Assembly: GCF_011745145.1 (NCBI RefSeq)
Contig: NZ_CP050191.1
Coordinates: 895,991-959,990, forward strand
Reading direction: 5' to 3'
Source: Mycobacterium sp. DL440
GTDB lineage: Bacteria; Actinomycetota; Actinomycetes; Mycobacteriales; Mycobacteriaceae
Length of the DNA: 64,000 bases
The notes beneath the pieces are model-generated. The model had not been told where the DNA came from. It saw only the letters and a program-made list of their open reading frames with translations, and did not search any database. Positions 49,986 through 58,625 of the stretch are shown here, in pieces (positions within the stretch are counted from its first letter, which is position 1; every line of letters starts with the position of its first letter). The translations under genes and the position numbers were made by a program.

Positions 49986-50828
49986 TCAGGCGAGCTGCGC
50001 TTGGGCTGGTCGGCCAGGTCGGTTCGTTGGCGCCCCGGCCGCAGCCGGTGCGGCTGGAAGAAAGGCGGTGAGCCCGTAGATGACGATGGTGCACAAGATG
50101 ATCGACACCAATGTCGCTGCGAAGACCAGTGCGGGGGATGCCAGCCCGTTGTCGAGATGCATCGCGATGATGAGTGGATAGCCCAGACCGAAGTTGGCGC
50201 CGAAGAAAGTCATTGGGAACACCACGAAAAGGCTCATCAGCTCCCACCAACGAGAAATCTTGCGCCAGATAAGTACCGCCACAACGGTGAACAGCACGAC
50301 CTGGGTGCCCTCCAGGATTCCGATCACGATCGGGTAGTTCCATATCCGCAGGGCATGGGGACCGTAGTAGGTGTACACATCGGTACCGGTGCCGATCACT
50401 TCGAACACGCAGGAGGTGAGAACTTCCAGCCCCCACAACGCGAACAGGCCCTTGCGGTTGAACCGGCCTTCGTAGATACGCTTTCCGGCATACAGGCAGG
50501 CACCGGCGTAAAGGATGATGTAGCCGCTGTGAGTCCAGTTCGGCTGCGGGATACCGAAAGCCGAAAAGTGCATCAGCCCGGCACCGGGCTGGCCGTTGTG
50601 CGCGTCGTAGAACCACAGGTCGAACGCCACGTCGTAGAGCGGCTCGGCGTAGGCGGCCACACCGGCTGCCACGCACGCGATGAGGTAAAACGGCGTGCGG
50701 TGCCGACGGCCCATCTGAATGGCGACAACGATCATCGCCAACGCGATCGCCCAACTCAGCCAGGTGAAAATATTCTGCCACAGCAGGCTGACGTCATGTG
50801 TCATCACCTCGGTGGTCATTCGGCCCAT
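49986..50828 (-). CDS. Polytopic membrane protein, possibly distant AveC-like
   Basis: A 280-residue protein with about seven hydrophobic segments. GGAGGAGCGCAC precedes ATG 50828. The motif EPLYDVAFDLWFYDAHNGQP, followed by FGIPQPNWTHSGYI and FEVIGTGTDVYTYYG, resembles the DPLINWFQPVLFYNAG and IEFPLEIFAVHHGL segments of the AveC-type gene at 1557 in spacing and aromatic content, so I suspect a distant relative. It lies upstream of an F420-type oxidoreductase. No catalytic function can be assigned. Confidence 0.65.
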   Translation of the reverse strand: MGRMTTEVMTHDVSLLWQNIFTWLSWAIALAMIVVAIQMGRRHRTPFYLIACVAAGVAAYAEPLYDVAFDLWFYDAHNGQPGAGLMHFSAFGIPQPNWTHSGYIILYAGACLYAGKRIYEGRFNRKGLFALWGLEVLTSCVFEVIGTGTDVYTYYGPHALRIWNYPIVIGILEGTQVVLFTVVAVLIWRKISRWWELMSLFVVFPMTFFGANFGLGYPLIIAMHLDNGLASPALVFAATLVSIILCTIVIYGLTAFLPAAPAAAGAPTNRPGRPAQAQLA

Positions 50829-50923
50829 GTGCGCTCCTCCGTTGACGTGGCGACGGTGAGCGTTGAGGTGCCCGGGTGTCGCCCTGCAGGAAGGACGCTA
50901 TCCACGGTGATGTGTGTCTCATA

Positions 50924-50938
50924 TCCCCCGCGGGGGGA
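50924..50938. promoter_or_regulatory. CCCCCGCGGGGG palindrome upstream of the membrane protein gene
   Basis: A 12-bp perfect GC palindrome (50925-50936) about 97 bp upstream of the membrane protein start, between it and the TetR stop. It resembles the elements at 30313-30326 and 51735-51748. It could instead help terminate the TetR transcript. Confidence 0.4.
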
Positions 50939-50976
50939 CATGCACTCTCATTAGGGGGTGCACGAGCGAAGCGCCG

Positions 50977-51627
50977 TCAAAGGCGTGCTGCGCCGGCGCG
51001 GCTGGTGCTCAAGATGGCGCGAGCTGAGTCGGTCAGCAGAACCCGCAGCTGGTCATCGGCCAGACCTGTGTTGTGAAACAGCGGTGATTGAATGGCGCCG
51101 ATGGCGGCGTGCACGACGACCCGTGCTTCGGTGTCGTCCAAGTCCTCGCGCAGCTCGTCGACCAGATGTACCCACTCCTCCAGGTACAGCCGCTGCTTTC
51201 GGCGCAACCGCCTGCGGTCCTCGTCGGGCAGGTTGTTGATCTCGTTGTAATAGACCTGCGCCAGCTGACGATCTCCGACCACGAACTCGACCTGGCCTTC
51301 GATCAGCTGCTCCAGCGCGGTGGGCAGCTCGGCGTTGCCGTCGAGGATGCGCTGTTCCTCGGCGATCAGATCGTCGATCACGCGGTCGAACAACGCGACC
51401 AGGATTGCCGACTTGCTGTCGAAGTGGCGGTAGACCCCGGATCCGGTGATACCCGCCGCGTTGCCGATGTCAGCAATCGATACCGCGTGAAAGCCTTTGC
51501 GCCCAATCAGATCTGAGGCGGCCAGCAGAATCCGGTTCTTGCGGTCGGGATCGCGGGTTCTGACGCCTGCTGTGCCGGAGGGCGAGTCAACGACGATGAG
51601 TACACCTCCTAGTGCATCTCTACTCAT
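50977..51627 (-). CDS. TetR-family regulator divergent from the Mce operon
   Basis: A 216-residue TetR protein: RILLAASDLIGRKGFHAVSIADIGNAAGITGSGVYRHFDSKSAILVALF is the DNA-binding domain (about residues 32-78). ATG 51627 is the only sensible in-frame start; a fine AGGAGGT lies inside the coding region after it, without a usable start codon in frame. A palindrome TCACTT-N5-AAGTGA lies 27 bp upstream. Its divergent position suggests that it controls the yrbE-mce operon. It does not look like KstR. Confidence 0.88.
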   Translation of the reverse strand: MSRDALGGVLIVVDSPSGTAGVRTRDPDRKNRILLAASDLIGRKGFHAVSIADIGNAAGITGSGVYRHFDSKSAILVALFDRVIDDLIAEEQRILDGNAELPTALEQLIEGQVEFVVGDRQLAQVYYNEINNLPDEDRRRLRRKQRLYLEEWVHLVDELREDLDDTEARVVVHAAIGAIQSPLFHNTGLADDQLRVLLTDSARAILSTSRAGAARL

Positions 51628-51653
51628 TATGCATTGGGCTTGGGCTGGGCATA

Positions 51654-51670
51654 TCACTTCACATAAGTGA
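51654..51670. promoter_or_regulatory. TCACTT-CACAT-AAGTGA palindrome, likely TetR operator
   Basis: Perfect 6-bp arms with a 5-nt centre, 27 bp upstream of the TetR start and in the TetR/yrbE divergent spacer. Confidence 0.55.
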
Positions 51671-51734
51671 ACCACAAATAACTAACTCGGGCGTCAATCC
51701 AACGTGGGTTGTCACGTGCCGAGGCGAGGTTGTG

Positions 51735-51772
51735 CCCCGATGGGGGGATCCATCTCCTCCCGCGAGGAGGGG
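51735..51772. promoter_or_regulatory. GC-rich palindrome and RBS-masking hairpin ahead of yrbEA
   Basis: CCCC-GAT-GGGG (51735-51745) is followed by CTCCTC-CCGC-GAGGAG (51754-51769). The second stem pairs with AGGAGGGG (51765-51772), a strong ribosome site positioned for GTG 51781. If the transcript includes it, the hairpin could hide that site. Confidence 0.4.
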
Positions 51773-51894
51773 AAACCGCAGTGATCTGTGCCATACATTT
51801 TCGGCGTGCTTCCCAACGAAGGGCCCCCGTTTATGCGCACCGCGCACACAGCTTGGCAAATCGACCGCTCGCGGCCAGTGTGTCGGGACGCCCG

Positions 51895-52665
51895 GTGATC
51901 GCGCTGGGACCCGCGGCCAAGCCGGTGGGCGCGCTCGGCGGGTTTTTCGCGATGACCCTCGACGTGTTCGTGCTGATTTTCCGTCCTCCCTTCGCATGGC
52001 GCGAGTATCTGAATCAAACGTGGTTTGTGGCCCGGGTATCGCTGGTCCCGGCACTGATGCTGACGATTCCTTACACCGTGCTGCTGGTGTTCACCTTCAA
52101 TATCTTGCTGATCGAGTTCGGGGCCGCTGACTTCTCGGGAACCGGGGCCGCGATCGGCACGGTGAGCCAGATCGGGCCGATCGTGACCGTCCTGGTCGTG
52201 GCCGGCGCCGGCTCCACAGCGATGTGTGCTGACTTGGGCGCCAGGACAATTCGCGAAGAGCTCGACGCTATGCGGGTGATGGGCATCGATCCCATCCAGG
52301 CGTTGGTGGTACCGCGCGTGCTGGCCGCGACCACCGTGGCACTCGCACTGTCGGCAACGGTCATCATGGTCGGGTTGGTCGGCGGATTCACCTTCGCCGT
52401 CTTCATCCAGCATGTGCCCCCAGGCTCGTTTGTGGCCGGACTGACGGTGCTGACTCACGGAGCCGATGTCGCTGTGGCGCTGGCCAAGGCCGCATTGTTC
52501 GGGCTGTCGGCCGGTCTGATCGCCTGTTACAAGGGGATTTCTGTGGGGGGCGGACCCGCCGGTGTCGGCAACGCGGTCAACGAAACAGTCGTGTTCACCT
52601 TCATGGCGCTGTTTGCGATCAATGTGATCGCCACAGCGGTCGGCGTGAAGATCACGGTGGTGTGA
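51895..52665 (+). CDS. YrbE/MlaE-type permease A of the Mce importer (Mce4-like)
   Basis: A 256-residue integral membrane permease. It begins IALGPAAKPVGALGGFFAMTLD and contains WREYLNQTWFVARVSLVPALM, the MlaE core VLVVAGAGSTAMCADLGARTIREELDAMRVMGIDP, and GGGPAGVGNAVNETVV. With YrbEB it forms the membrane pore of the lipid importer, powered by an MceG ATPase encoded elsewhere. I place the start at GTG 51895 from resemblance to YrbE4A; GTG 51781 has a far better ribosome site and would add 38 atypical residues. The sequence looks closer to YrbE4A than to YrbE1A. Confidence 0.88.
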   Translation: MIALGPAAKPVGALGGFFAMTLDVFVLIFRPPFAWREYLNQTWFVARVSLVPALMLTIPYTVLLVFTFNILLIEFGAADFSGTGAAIGTVSQIGPIVTVLVVAGAGSTAMCADLGARTIREELDAMRVMGIDPIQALVVPRVLAATTVALALSATVIMVGLVGGFTFAVFIQHVPPGSFVAGLTVLTHGADVAVALAKAALFGLSAGLIACYKGISVGGGPAGVGNAVNETVVFTFMALFAINVIATAVGVKITVV

Positions 52666-52666
52666 G

Positions 52667-53527
52667 GTGGGGGAGTTGAGTTCTGTAGTCCAGCAGAGGT
52701 TCCCGAGAGTAAGCAGTCGGGTTGGACGAATCAGGGTGGCGTGGAACGACATCGGTGTGCAAACCCAGTTCTACGCCCGTGCGATCGCGTCGATCGGCGA
52801 CGCGGCGATGAACTATCGCACCGAGCTCATCCGGCTGATCGCCACGATGGGGCTGGGTGCAGGGGCGTTGGCCGTCGTCGGCGGGACGGTGGCCATCGTC
52901 GGGTTTTTGACCACGACCACCGGCGCGCTGGTCGCGGTCCAGGGCTATAACCAATTCGCGTCGGTGGGTGTGGAAGCGCTGACCGGGTTCGCGTCGGCAT
53001 TCTTCAACGTCAGGCTCATCGCGCCGGGCACTACGGCGGTGGCACTGTCGGCCACGATCGGTGCCGGCGCGACTGCGCAGCTGGGCGCAATGCGCATCAA
53101 CGAGGAAATCGACGCATTGGAAGTCATCGGTATTCGCAGCGTCAGCTACCTGGCATCGACACGGGTGGCCGCCGGGGTCATCGTGGTGATCCCGCTGTAC
53201 TGCGTCGCGGTCATCATGTCGTTCGTTTCGTCGCGGTTGGGTACCACCGTGATCTACGGGCAGGGCTCCGGTGTTTACGACCACTATTTCAATACGTTCC
53301 TCAACACGACCGATCTGCTGTGGTCGTTCGGCCAGTCCGTGGCGATCACGGTGGTGATCATGTTGGTGCATACCTACTACGGGTTCACTGCCTCCGGCGG
53401 ACCGGCCGGTGTGGGCGAAGCCGTCGGCCGCGCGGTGCGGACCTCGTTGATCGTGGCCGCCATCGTCGTGGTGATGATCTCGCTGGCGTTGTACGGCCAG
53501 TCCGGCAACTTCCATTTGGCGGGGTGA
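52667..53527 (+). CDS. YrbE/MlaE-type permease B of the Mce importer (Mce4-like)
   Basis: A 286-residue permease starting at GTG 52667, one base after the YrbEA stop. It carries ATIGAGATAQLGAMRINEEIDALEVI, the permease core, and GQGSGVYDHYFNTFLNTTDLLWSFGQS, then HTYYGFTASGGPAGVGEAVG and the end LYGQSGNFHLAG. These last segments are nearly the pattern of YrbE4B, which supports a Mce4-type (sterol) importer. It has about five membrane segments. Confidence 0.92.
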   Translation: MGELSSVVQQRFPRVSSRVGRIRVAWNDIGVQTQFYARAIASIGDAAMNYRTELIRLIATMGLGAGALAVVGGTVAIVGFLTTTTGALVAVQGYNQFASVGVEALTGFASAFFNVRLIAPGTTAVALSATIGAGATAQLGAMRINEEIDALEVIGIRSVSYLASTRVAAGVIVVIPLYCVAVIMSFVSSRLGTTVIYGQGSGVYDHYFNTFLNTTDLLWSFGQSVAITVVIMLVHTYYGFTASGGPAGVGEAVGRAVRTSLIVAAIVVVMISLALYGQSGNFHLAG

Positions 53528-53530
53528 ACT

Positions 53531-54955
53531 ATGCACTCGGGACCCAACGATGCCCGGATCAAGCCGGTCTGGTGGACACTGATCCTCGTCGCCGCCCTCG
53601 GCGTCTTCTTTTTCACGACCGGTTCGATGTTCGCAGGCACCTTCCGCAACTTCGTACCGGTGACTCTGATGTCGGACCGCGCCGGCCTGGTGATGGAAAC
53701 CGGGGCGAAAGTGAAACTCCACGGCGTCGAGGTGGGTCGTGTCAGTGCCATCCACGGGGGCGCCTCCGCGGTGAGTCTTCAGTTGGAGATCGCTCCAGAT
53801 CAGATCAAGTTCATCCCGGCCAATGTCGACGCGAGAATCACCGCGACAACGGCTTTCGGTGCGAAGTACGTGGATCTGAGCTATCCGGACAACCCGGCCA
53901 GTCAGCGCCTGGCCGCTGGTGCGGTGTTGCACTCGCGCAACGTCAGCACCGAGGTCAACACGGTGTTCGAGAATCTGACCGGCGTTCTGAAAATGGTCGA
54001 CCCGGCCAAGCTCAATGCGGTTCTTTCGGCTCTGGCCCAGGGTTTTCGCGGCCAGGGCGAGCGTATCGGGCAGGCGATCACCGATTCCAGTGAGGTTCTG
54101 TCGGCGATCAACCCCCGCCAGGACGTGATCCGCCAGGACTGGAAGGCGATGGGAGACCTCAGCGCGACCTACGACCGTGCCGCCGACGACATCGTCGCGA
54201 TACTCGATGCCGGCAGCACCACCGCCGAGACGATCACTACCCAGCATGCACAGCTTGACACATTGCTGCTCAACGTCATCGGGTTCGGCAGGGCCGGTGT
54301 CGACTTGTTGGCACCCAACGCCAAAAACCTTGTCGATGCGGTCAATGGCTTCGCTCCAACCTCGGATCTACTGATGAAATACCAGCCCGAGTACACCTGT
54401 CTGCTGGATGGGTCGGTCTCGTTGCTGCAGAACGGCCACGTCGATGCCTTCGGCGCCAACGGCCGCTCGGCGATCTTCGACATCGGTCTGCTGCTGGGCA
54501 ACGATCCCTACCTCTATCCGGACAACCTGCCGGTCATCGGAGCCAAGGGTGGCCCCGGCGGAACGCCGGGCTGCGGTTCGCTGCCGGATGTCGCGAAGAA
54601 CTTCCCCGTACGACAGTTGGTGACCAACACCGGGTGGGGCACCGGTATCGACATTCGGCCCAACCCCGGCATCGGGTTCCCCGGCTGGGCGAACTACTTC
54701 CCTGTCACCCGCGCAACCCCGCAGCCACCGATAGTGCGCAATCTCGGCGGCGGACCGGCGCCCGGACCCGTTCCGTACCCGGGAGCACCGGCCTACGGCG
54801 CGGACTTGTACGCCGACGACGGCACCCCACTGTGGCCAGGTCTGCCGCCGGCACCACCGCCCTCGGATCAGCCACCACCGGATCCGAACACGCCACCACC
54901 AGGTGTGGAGCCCTTCGTTCCACCCGCACCCGCTGTCATGACGCCGACTCAGTGA
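53531..54955 (+). CDS. MceA-family substrate-binding protein
   Basis: A 474-residue MceA protein: a single N-terminal membrane anchor (about residues 13-35), an MCE domain (about 42-118, with LMSDRAGLVMETGAKVKLHGVEVGRV), a long helical middle that forms the tube of the Mce hexamer, and a Pro-rich tail of about 90 residues. GCGSLPDVAKNFPV in the C-terminal region and DLLMKYQPEYTCLL are conserved in Mce4A. It lies in the cell envelope. The gene begins 3 bp after yrbEB. Confidence 0.92.
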   Translation: MHSGPNDARIKPVWWTLILVAALGVFFFTTGSMFAGTFRNFVPVTLMSDRAGLVMETGAKVKLHGVEVGRVSAIHGGASAVSLQLEIAPDQIKFIPANVDARITATTAFGAKYVDLSYPDNPASQRLAAGAVLHSRNVSTEVNTVFENLTGVLKMVDPAKLNAVLSALAQGFRGQGERIGQAITDSSEVLSAINPRQDVIRQDWKAMGDLSATYDRAADDIVAILDAGSTTAETITTQHAQLDTLLLNVIGFGRAGVDLLAPNAKNLVDAVNGFAPTSDLLMKYQPEYTCLLDGSVSLLQNGHVDAFGANGRSAIFDIGLLLGNDPYLYPDNLPVIGAKGGPGGTPGCGSLPDVAKNFPVRQLVTNTGWGTGIDIRPNPGIGFPGWANYFPVTRATPQPPIVRNLGGGPAPGPVPYPGAPAYGADLYADDGTPLWPGLPPAPPPSDQPPPDPNTPPPGVEPFVPPAPAVMTPTQ

Positions 54956-54985
54956 TGGCCCGCCGACCCCGACAGGAGCCGATCC

Positions 54986-56014
54986 GTGAACAAAGAAGTG
55001 CTCGCCACCCTGATACGTGTTGTCGCCTTTTTGACCGTCTGCGCTATCGGTGTGTTCGCCCTGTTCTCGATCTTCGCTGACCTGAGGTTCGGTGAGCGCA
55101 AGCAATACACCGCACAGTTCACCGACATCAGCGGCCTGAAGAAGGGGGATTTCGTACGGATCGCCGGAGTGGAAGTCGGTCAGGTGCAGGGTGTTTCGAT
55201 CGACAGCGACGCCAAGGTGCTCGTCGACTTCTCCGCCGAAGACTCGGTGGCCCTGACTACCGCGAGCACCGCGGTGATCCGGTATGACAACTTGATCGGT
55301 GGTCGTTACCTGGAGCTGCAGCAGGGTGACGGACCCGGCCAGGCCCTGGCGACCGGCGCGACGATTCCGGTGGAGCGCACTCAACCCGCCCTCGACCTCG
55401 ACGAACTGATCGGTGGGTTCCGGCCGTTGTTCAAGGCGCTGGACCCAGATCAGGTCAACGCGCTGAGCACTCAGCTCATCGAGGTGTTCCAGGGTCAAGG
55501 CGCCACCATCGGGTCCTTCCTGAACCAGACAGCGGCGATGACCTCCACGCTGGCCGATCGTGACCAGCTCATCGGCGAGGTCATCGGCAACCTCAACGCC
55601 CTCCTAGGTTCGCTCGGTGGCCAAAGCGACCAATTCGACAAAGCGGTCACCTCACTGTCGGATTTGGTAGCCGGGCTATCGGCGCGCAGGACCGACATCA
55701 CCGCTGCCATCGCACACAGCGACAACGCAGCCGCCGAGATCGCCGACCTGATGTCCCAAGCCCGTCCGCCACTGCAGAACGTGGTCACCCAGACCGACCG
55801 GGTCGCCTCGATCGCCGTCGCCGATCACGAGTATCTCGACAACATTCTCAACACCCTTCCCGACAAGTACCGGGTGCTCGGCAGGCAGGCGATGTACGGC
55901 GACTATTTCAGCTTCTACATCTGTGACCTGATCTTGAAGCTCAACGGCAAAGGAGGACAACCCGTTTACGTCAAGCTCGCCGAACAGGTGACAGGACGGT
56001 GCGCAGCGAAATGA
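54986..56014 (+). CDS. MceB-family protein
   Basis: A 342-residue MceB: N-terminal membrane anchor (about residues 10-30), MCE domain with AQFTDISGLKKGDFVRIAGVEVGQV, YDNLIGGRYLELQ, then heptad-like helices and a short C-terminus with YICDLILKL and GRCAAK (a Cys pair likely to form a disulphide). It is 30 bp after mceA, with AGGAG before GTG/ATG 54986. It contributes one subunit of the hexameric lipid tunnel. Confidence 0.92.
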   Translation: MNKEVLATLIRVVAFLTVCAIGVFALFSIFADLRFGERKQYTAQFTDISGLKKGDFVRIAGVEVGQVQGVSIDSDAKVLVDFSAEDSVALTTASTAVIRYDNLIGGRYLELQQGDGPGQALATGATIPVERTQPALDLDELIGGFRPLFKALDPDQVNALSTQLIEVFQGQGATIGSFLNQTAAMTSTLADRDQLIGEVIGNLNALLGSLGGQSDQFDKAVTSLSDLVAGLSARRTDITAAIAHSDNAAAEIADLMSQARPPLQNVVTQTDRVASIAVADHEYLDNILNTLPDKYRVLGRQAMYGDYFSFYICDLILKLNGKGGQPVYVKLAEQVTGRCAAK

Positions 56015-57327
56015 AGTCCTTCTCAGAACGCAACCCGCGCACGATCGGTCTGATCGGCATTGCCATCACGATCGTCATAGCGGCCGCCGCGCTGAACTTC
56101 GACAAGCTGCCGATGCTCAGCAACACCAAAGAGTATTCGGCATATTTCGCCGACGCAGGCGGCCTCAATACCGGTGCCACCGTACGAGTCTCGGGTTTCG
56201 CCGTCGGCAAGGTGCACCGCATCAGACTCGACGGCAGGAAGGTCCTGGTCGATTTCACCGTCGACAGCGGAATCCGGCTCGGCGAGCAGAGCGAAGCTGC
56301 AATCAAGGTGAAGAGCCTGCTGGGAACGAAGGTGATCGACGTCATCCCGCGAGGCAACGGTCAACTGCACGAAACCATTCCGCTGGAACGCACAACGTCG
56401 CCATACCAGCTGCCCGATGCGTTGGGTGACTTGGCCACCACTGTTGAAGGGCTCAACACCGACAACCTTTCAGTCGCACTCGACACGATGGCGCGGACCT
56501 TCGCCGGCACACCACCCGATGTCAAGATCGCCGTGGCCGGCGTGGCACGGCTTTCCGAGACGATCAACAAGCGCGACAGCGCGCTGCGCAACCTGCTTAC
56601 CAATGCGCGCAAGGCGACCGCTGTCCTGGCCAACCGCAGTGACCAGGTCGTCGGCCTGGTACGTGACAGCAACGCGCTACTCGCCGAGTTACGCACTCAA
56701 AGCGATGCGCTTGACCGGGTGTCACAGGACATCAGCAGGGCTGCAACGCAATTGAGAGGGTTCATCGCCGACAATCGTCAGCAGCTGCACCCGATGCTCG
56801 ACAAGCTCAACGGCGTATTGACGATCATCGACAATCGCAAGGAGCGGCTGCAAGAGGCCGTCAAACTCCTCAACAAGTATGCGTTGTCGCTGGGGGAATC
56901 GGTGGGCTCGGGCCCGTTCTTCAAGGCCTATATTCCCAACCTGATCCCTGGCCAGATCGCACAGCCGTTCATCGATGCGGCGTTCTCCGACCTCGGCCTG
57001 GACCCCGCGACGCTACTTCCCTCCCAGCGCGTCGACCCGCCGGTGGGACAGCCGGGTACCCCGGCATTGCCGGTGCCGTTCCCGCGCACCGGGCAAGGCG
57101 GAGAACCACGCCTGAATCTGCCCGACGCGATCACCGGAAAGCCCGGCGATCCGCGGTACCCATACCGGGAGCCTGAACCCGCCCCCGACCCGGGCGGCCC
57201 GCCGCCGGGACCGCCAGCACCACCGATCCCCGGGCTGGAATCGACACCGGAGCCCACACCGAGCCCGGTCTTCGTACCCGCGCCCGGCGAGCCCATGAAC
57301 CCGACTCCGGCAGGTGAAGGACAATGA
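56011..57327 (+). CDS. MceC-family protein
   Basis: A 438-residue MceC if started at ATG 56011, overlapping the mceB stop by 4 nt; GTG 55999 would add four residues. It has an N-terminal anchor (NPRTIGLIGIAITIVIAAAAL), an MCE domain (AYFADAGGLNTGATVRVSGFAVGKV), a helical tunnel region, and a Pro-rich tail of about 90 residues (from about 345). It is a secreted/anchored importer subunit. Confidence 0.92.
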   Translation: MKSFSERNPRTIGLIGIAITIVIAAAALNFDKLPMLSNTKEYSAYFADAGGLNTGATVRVSGFAVGKVHRIRLDGRKVLVDFTVDSGIRLGEQSEAAIKVKSLLGTKVIDVIPRGNGQLHETIPLERTTSPYQLPDALGDLATTVEGLNTDNLSVALDTMARTFAGTPPDVKIAVAGVARLSETINKRDSALRNLLTNARKATAVLANRSDQVVGLVRDSNALLAELRTQSDALDRVSQDISRAATQLRGFIADNRQQLHPMLDKLNGVLTIIDNRKERLQEAVKLLNKYALSLGESVGSGPFFKAYIPNLIPGQIAQPFIDAAFSDLGLDPATLLPSQRVDPPVGQPGTPALPVPFPRTGQGGEPRLNLPDAITGKPGDPRYPYREPEPAPDPGGPPPGPPAPPIPGLESTPEPTPSPVFVPAPGEPMNPTPAGEGQ

Positions 57328-58625
57328 GGATCAGCAAAACACAACTGGTGCTGACGACGGGCCTGGTGGTCGTCTTGACGGCCGGAGTGCTCTTGGCGTT
57401 CCGGATGAACGGCCCAACTGCTCGCACCACCGTTACCGCCTACTTCGAGAACAGCAACGGGTTGTTTGTCGGGGACGACGTGATGATCCTGGGCGTGCCG
57501 GTCGGCAAGGTCAGCCAGATCGAACCGCAAGCCGAACGTGCCAAGGTGACGTTCTGGGTGGACAAGGAATACAAGGTCCCGGCAGATGTCACCGCCGCGA
57601 TCCTCTCACCGCAGCTGGTGACGGGACGGGCGATCCAGCTGACCCCGCCCTATGAATCCGGTCCCCAATTGCCCGATGAAGCTGTTGTACCGATCGAGCG
57701 GACCGCAGTACCGGTGAGCTGGGACGACTTTCGAGTGCAGTTCGAGAAGCTGACCCGGACGCTGCAGCCCCAGGGGTCCGGCGGCACCAGTGCCCTGGGC
57801 AACTTCATCAACACCGCGGCCGACAACCTGCGCGGTGAAGGCGCCAACATCCACGATTCCCTGCTGAAGCTGTCCAAAACGGTGACCACGCTCAGCGATC
57901 ACAAGGACGACGTCTTCTCCACCCTGACCAACCTCGCCACTTTGGTTTCGGCACTGCATGACAGCACCGATGTGATGTCTACGCTCAACCGCAATCTGGC
58001 CGCGGTGAGCGCACTGCTCGCCGACAGCCCCGACGAGGTGGGGCAGGCGATTGCTGATTTGGGTGCGTTGGCTGTCGACGTGAAAAGCTTCGTGGCCGAA
58101 AACCGGGACGCGGTGGGAACGACGTCGGACACACTGGCATCGATCAGCACGGCGCTGGTGCAAAGTCTCGACGACATCAAACAGTCCCTGCACATATTTC
58201 CTACCACCCTGGCCAATTTCGGCAACATCTACGAGCCGGCGAGCGGCTCACTGACCGGTGCGCTGGCGGTCAACAACTTCTCCGATCCGATCTCATTCAT
58301 TTGCGGCGCGGTCGAGGCGGCATCGCGGCTCGGCGCCGAGCAATCAGCGAAGTTGTGTGTGCAATACCTGGCGCCCATCGTCAAAAATCGCCAGTTCAAC
58401 TTTCCGCCGTTCGGGGAGAACGCCTTCGTCGGTGCTCAGGCACGACCCAATGAGGTCACCTACAGCGAGGATTGGCTGCGCCCCGACTACATTCCGCCTG
58501 CGGAGTCTGCGGCGCCTAGCCCAGAACCGGCACCACTGCCCGCCGAGGCAGCGCCGCCCGATCACAGCAGCGACCCAACCGCCGGGTTGCCCGGCCTGAT
58601 GGTTCCGACGGGAGCAGGATCATGA
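57324..58625 (+). CDS. MceD-family protein
   Basis: A 433-residue MceD overlapping mceC by 4 nt. It has an N-terminal anchor, an MCE domain with AYFENSNGLFVGDDVMILGVPVGKV and AAILSPQLVTGRAIQLTPPY, a helical region, FICGAVEAASRLGAEQSAKLCVQYLAPI with Cys residues, and an acidic/Pro tail. It overlaps the next gene by 4 nt as well. Confidence 0.92.
   Translation: MRISKTQLVLTTGLVVVLTAGVLLAFRMNGPTARTTVTAYFENSNGLFVGDDVMILGVPVGKVSQIEPQAERAKVTFWVDKEYKVPADVTAAILSPQLVTGRAIQLTPPYESGPQLPDEAVVPIERTAVPVSWDDFRVQFEKLTRTLQPQGSGGTSALGNFINTAADNLRGEGANIHDSLLKLSKTVTTLSDHKDDVFSTLTNLATLVSALHDSTDVMSTLNRNLAAVSALLADSPDEVGQAIADLGALAVDVKSFVAENRDAVGTTSDTLASISTALVQSLDDIKQSLHIFPTTLANFGNIYEPASGSLTGALAVNNFSDPISFICGAVEAASRLGAEQSAKLCVQYLAPIVKNRQFNFPPFGENAFVGAQARPNEVTYSEDWLRPDYIPPAESAAPSPEPAPLPAEAAPPDHSSDPTAGLPGLMVPTGAGS

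Noticed and set aside
51628..51894. Possible KstR operator ahead of the Mce operon
   Set aside because: I see CAAC-GTGG-GTTG at 51700-51711, but its spacing does not match the KstR core AAC-NN-GTT as I know it.
52652..54247. A 531-residue open frame antisense to yrbEB and mceA
   Set aside because: Composition is His/Arg/Asp-rich without domains, and the sense strand carries well-conserved Mce genes.
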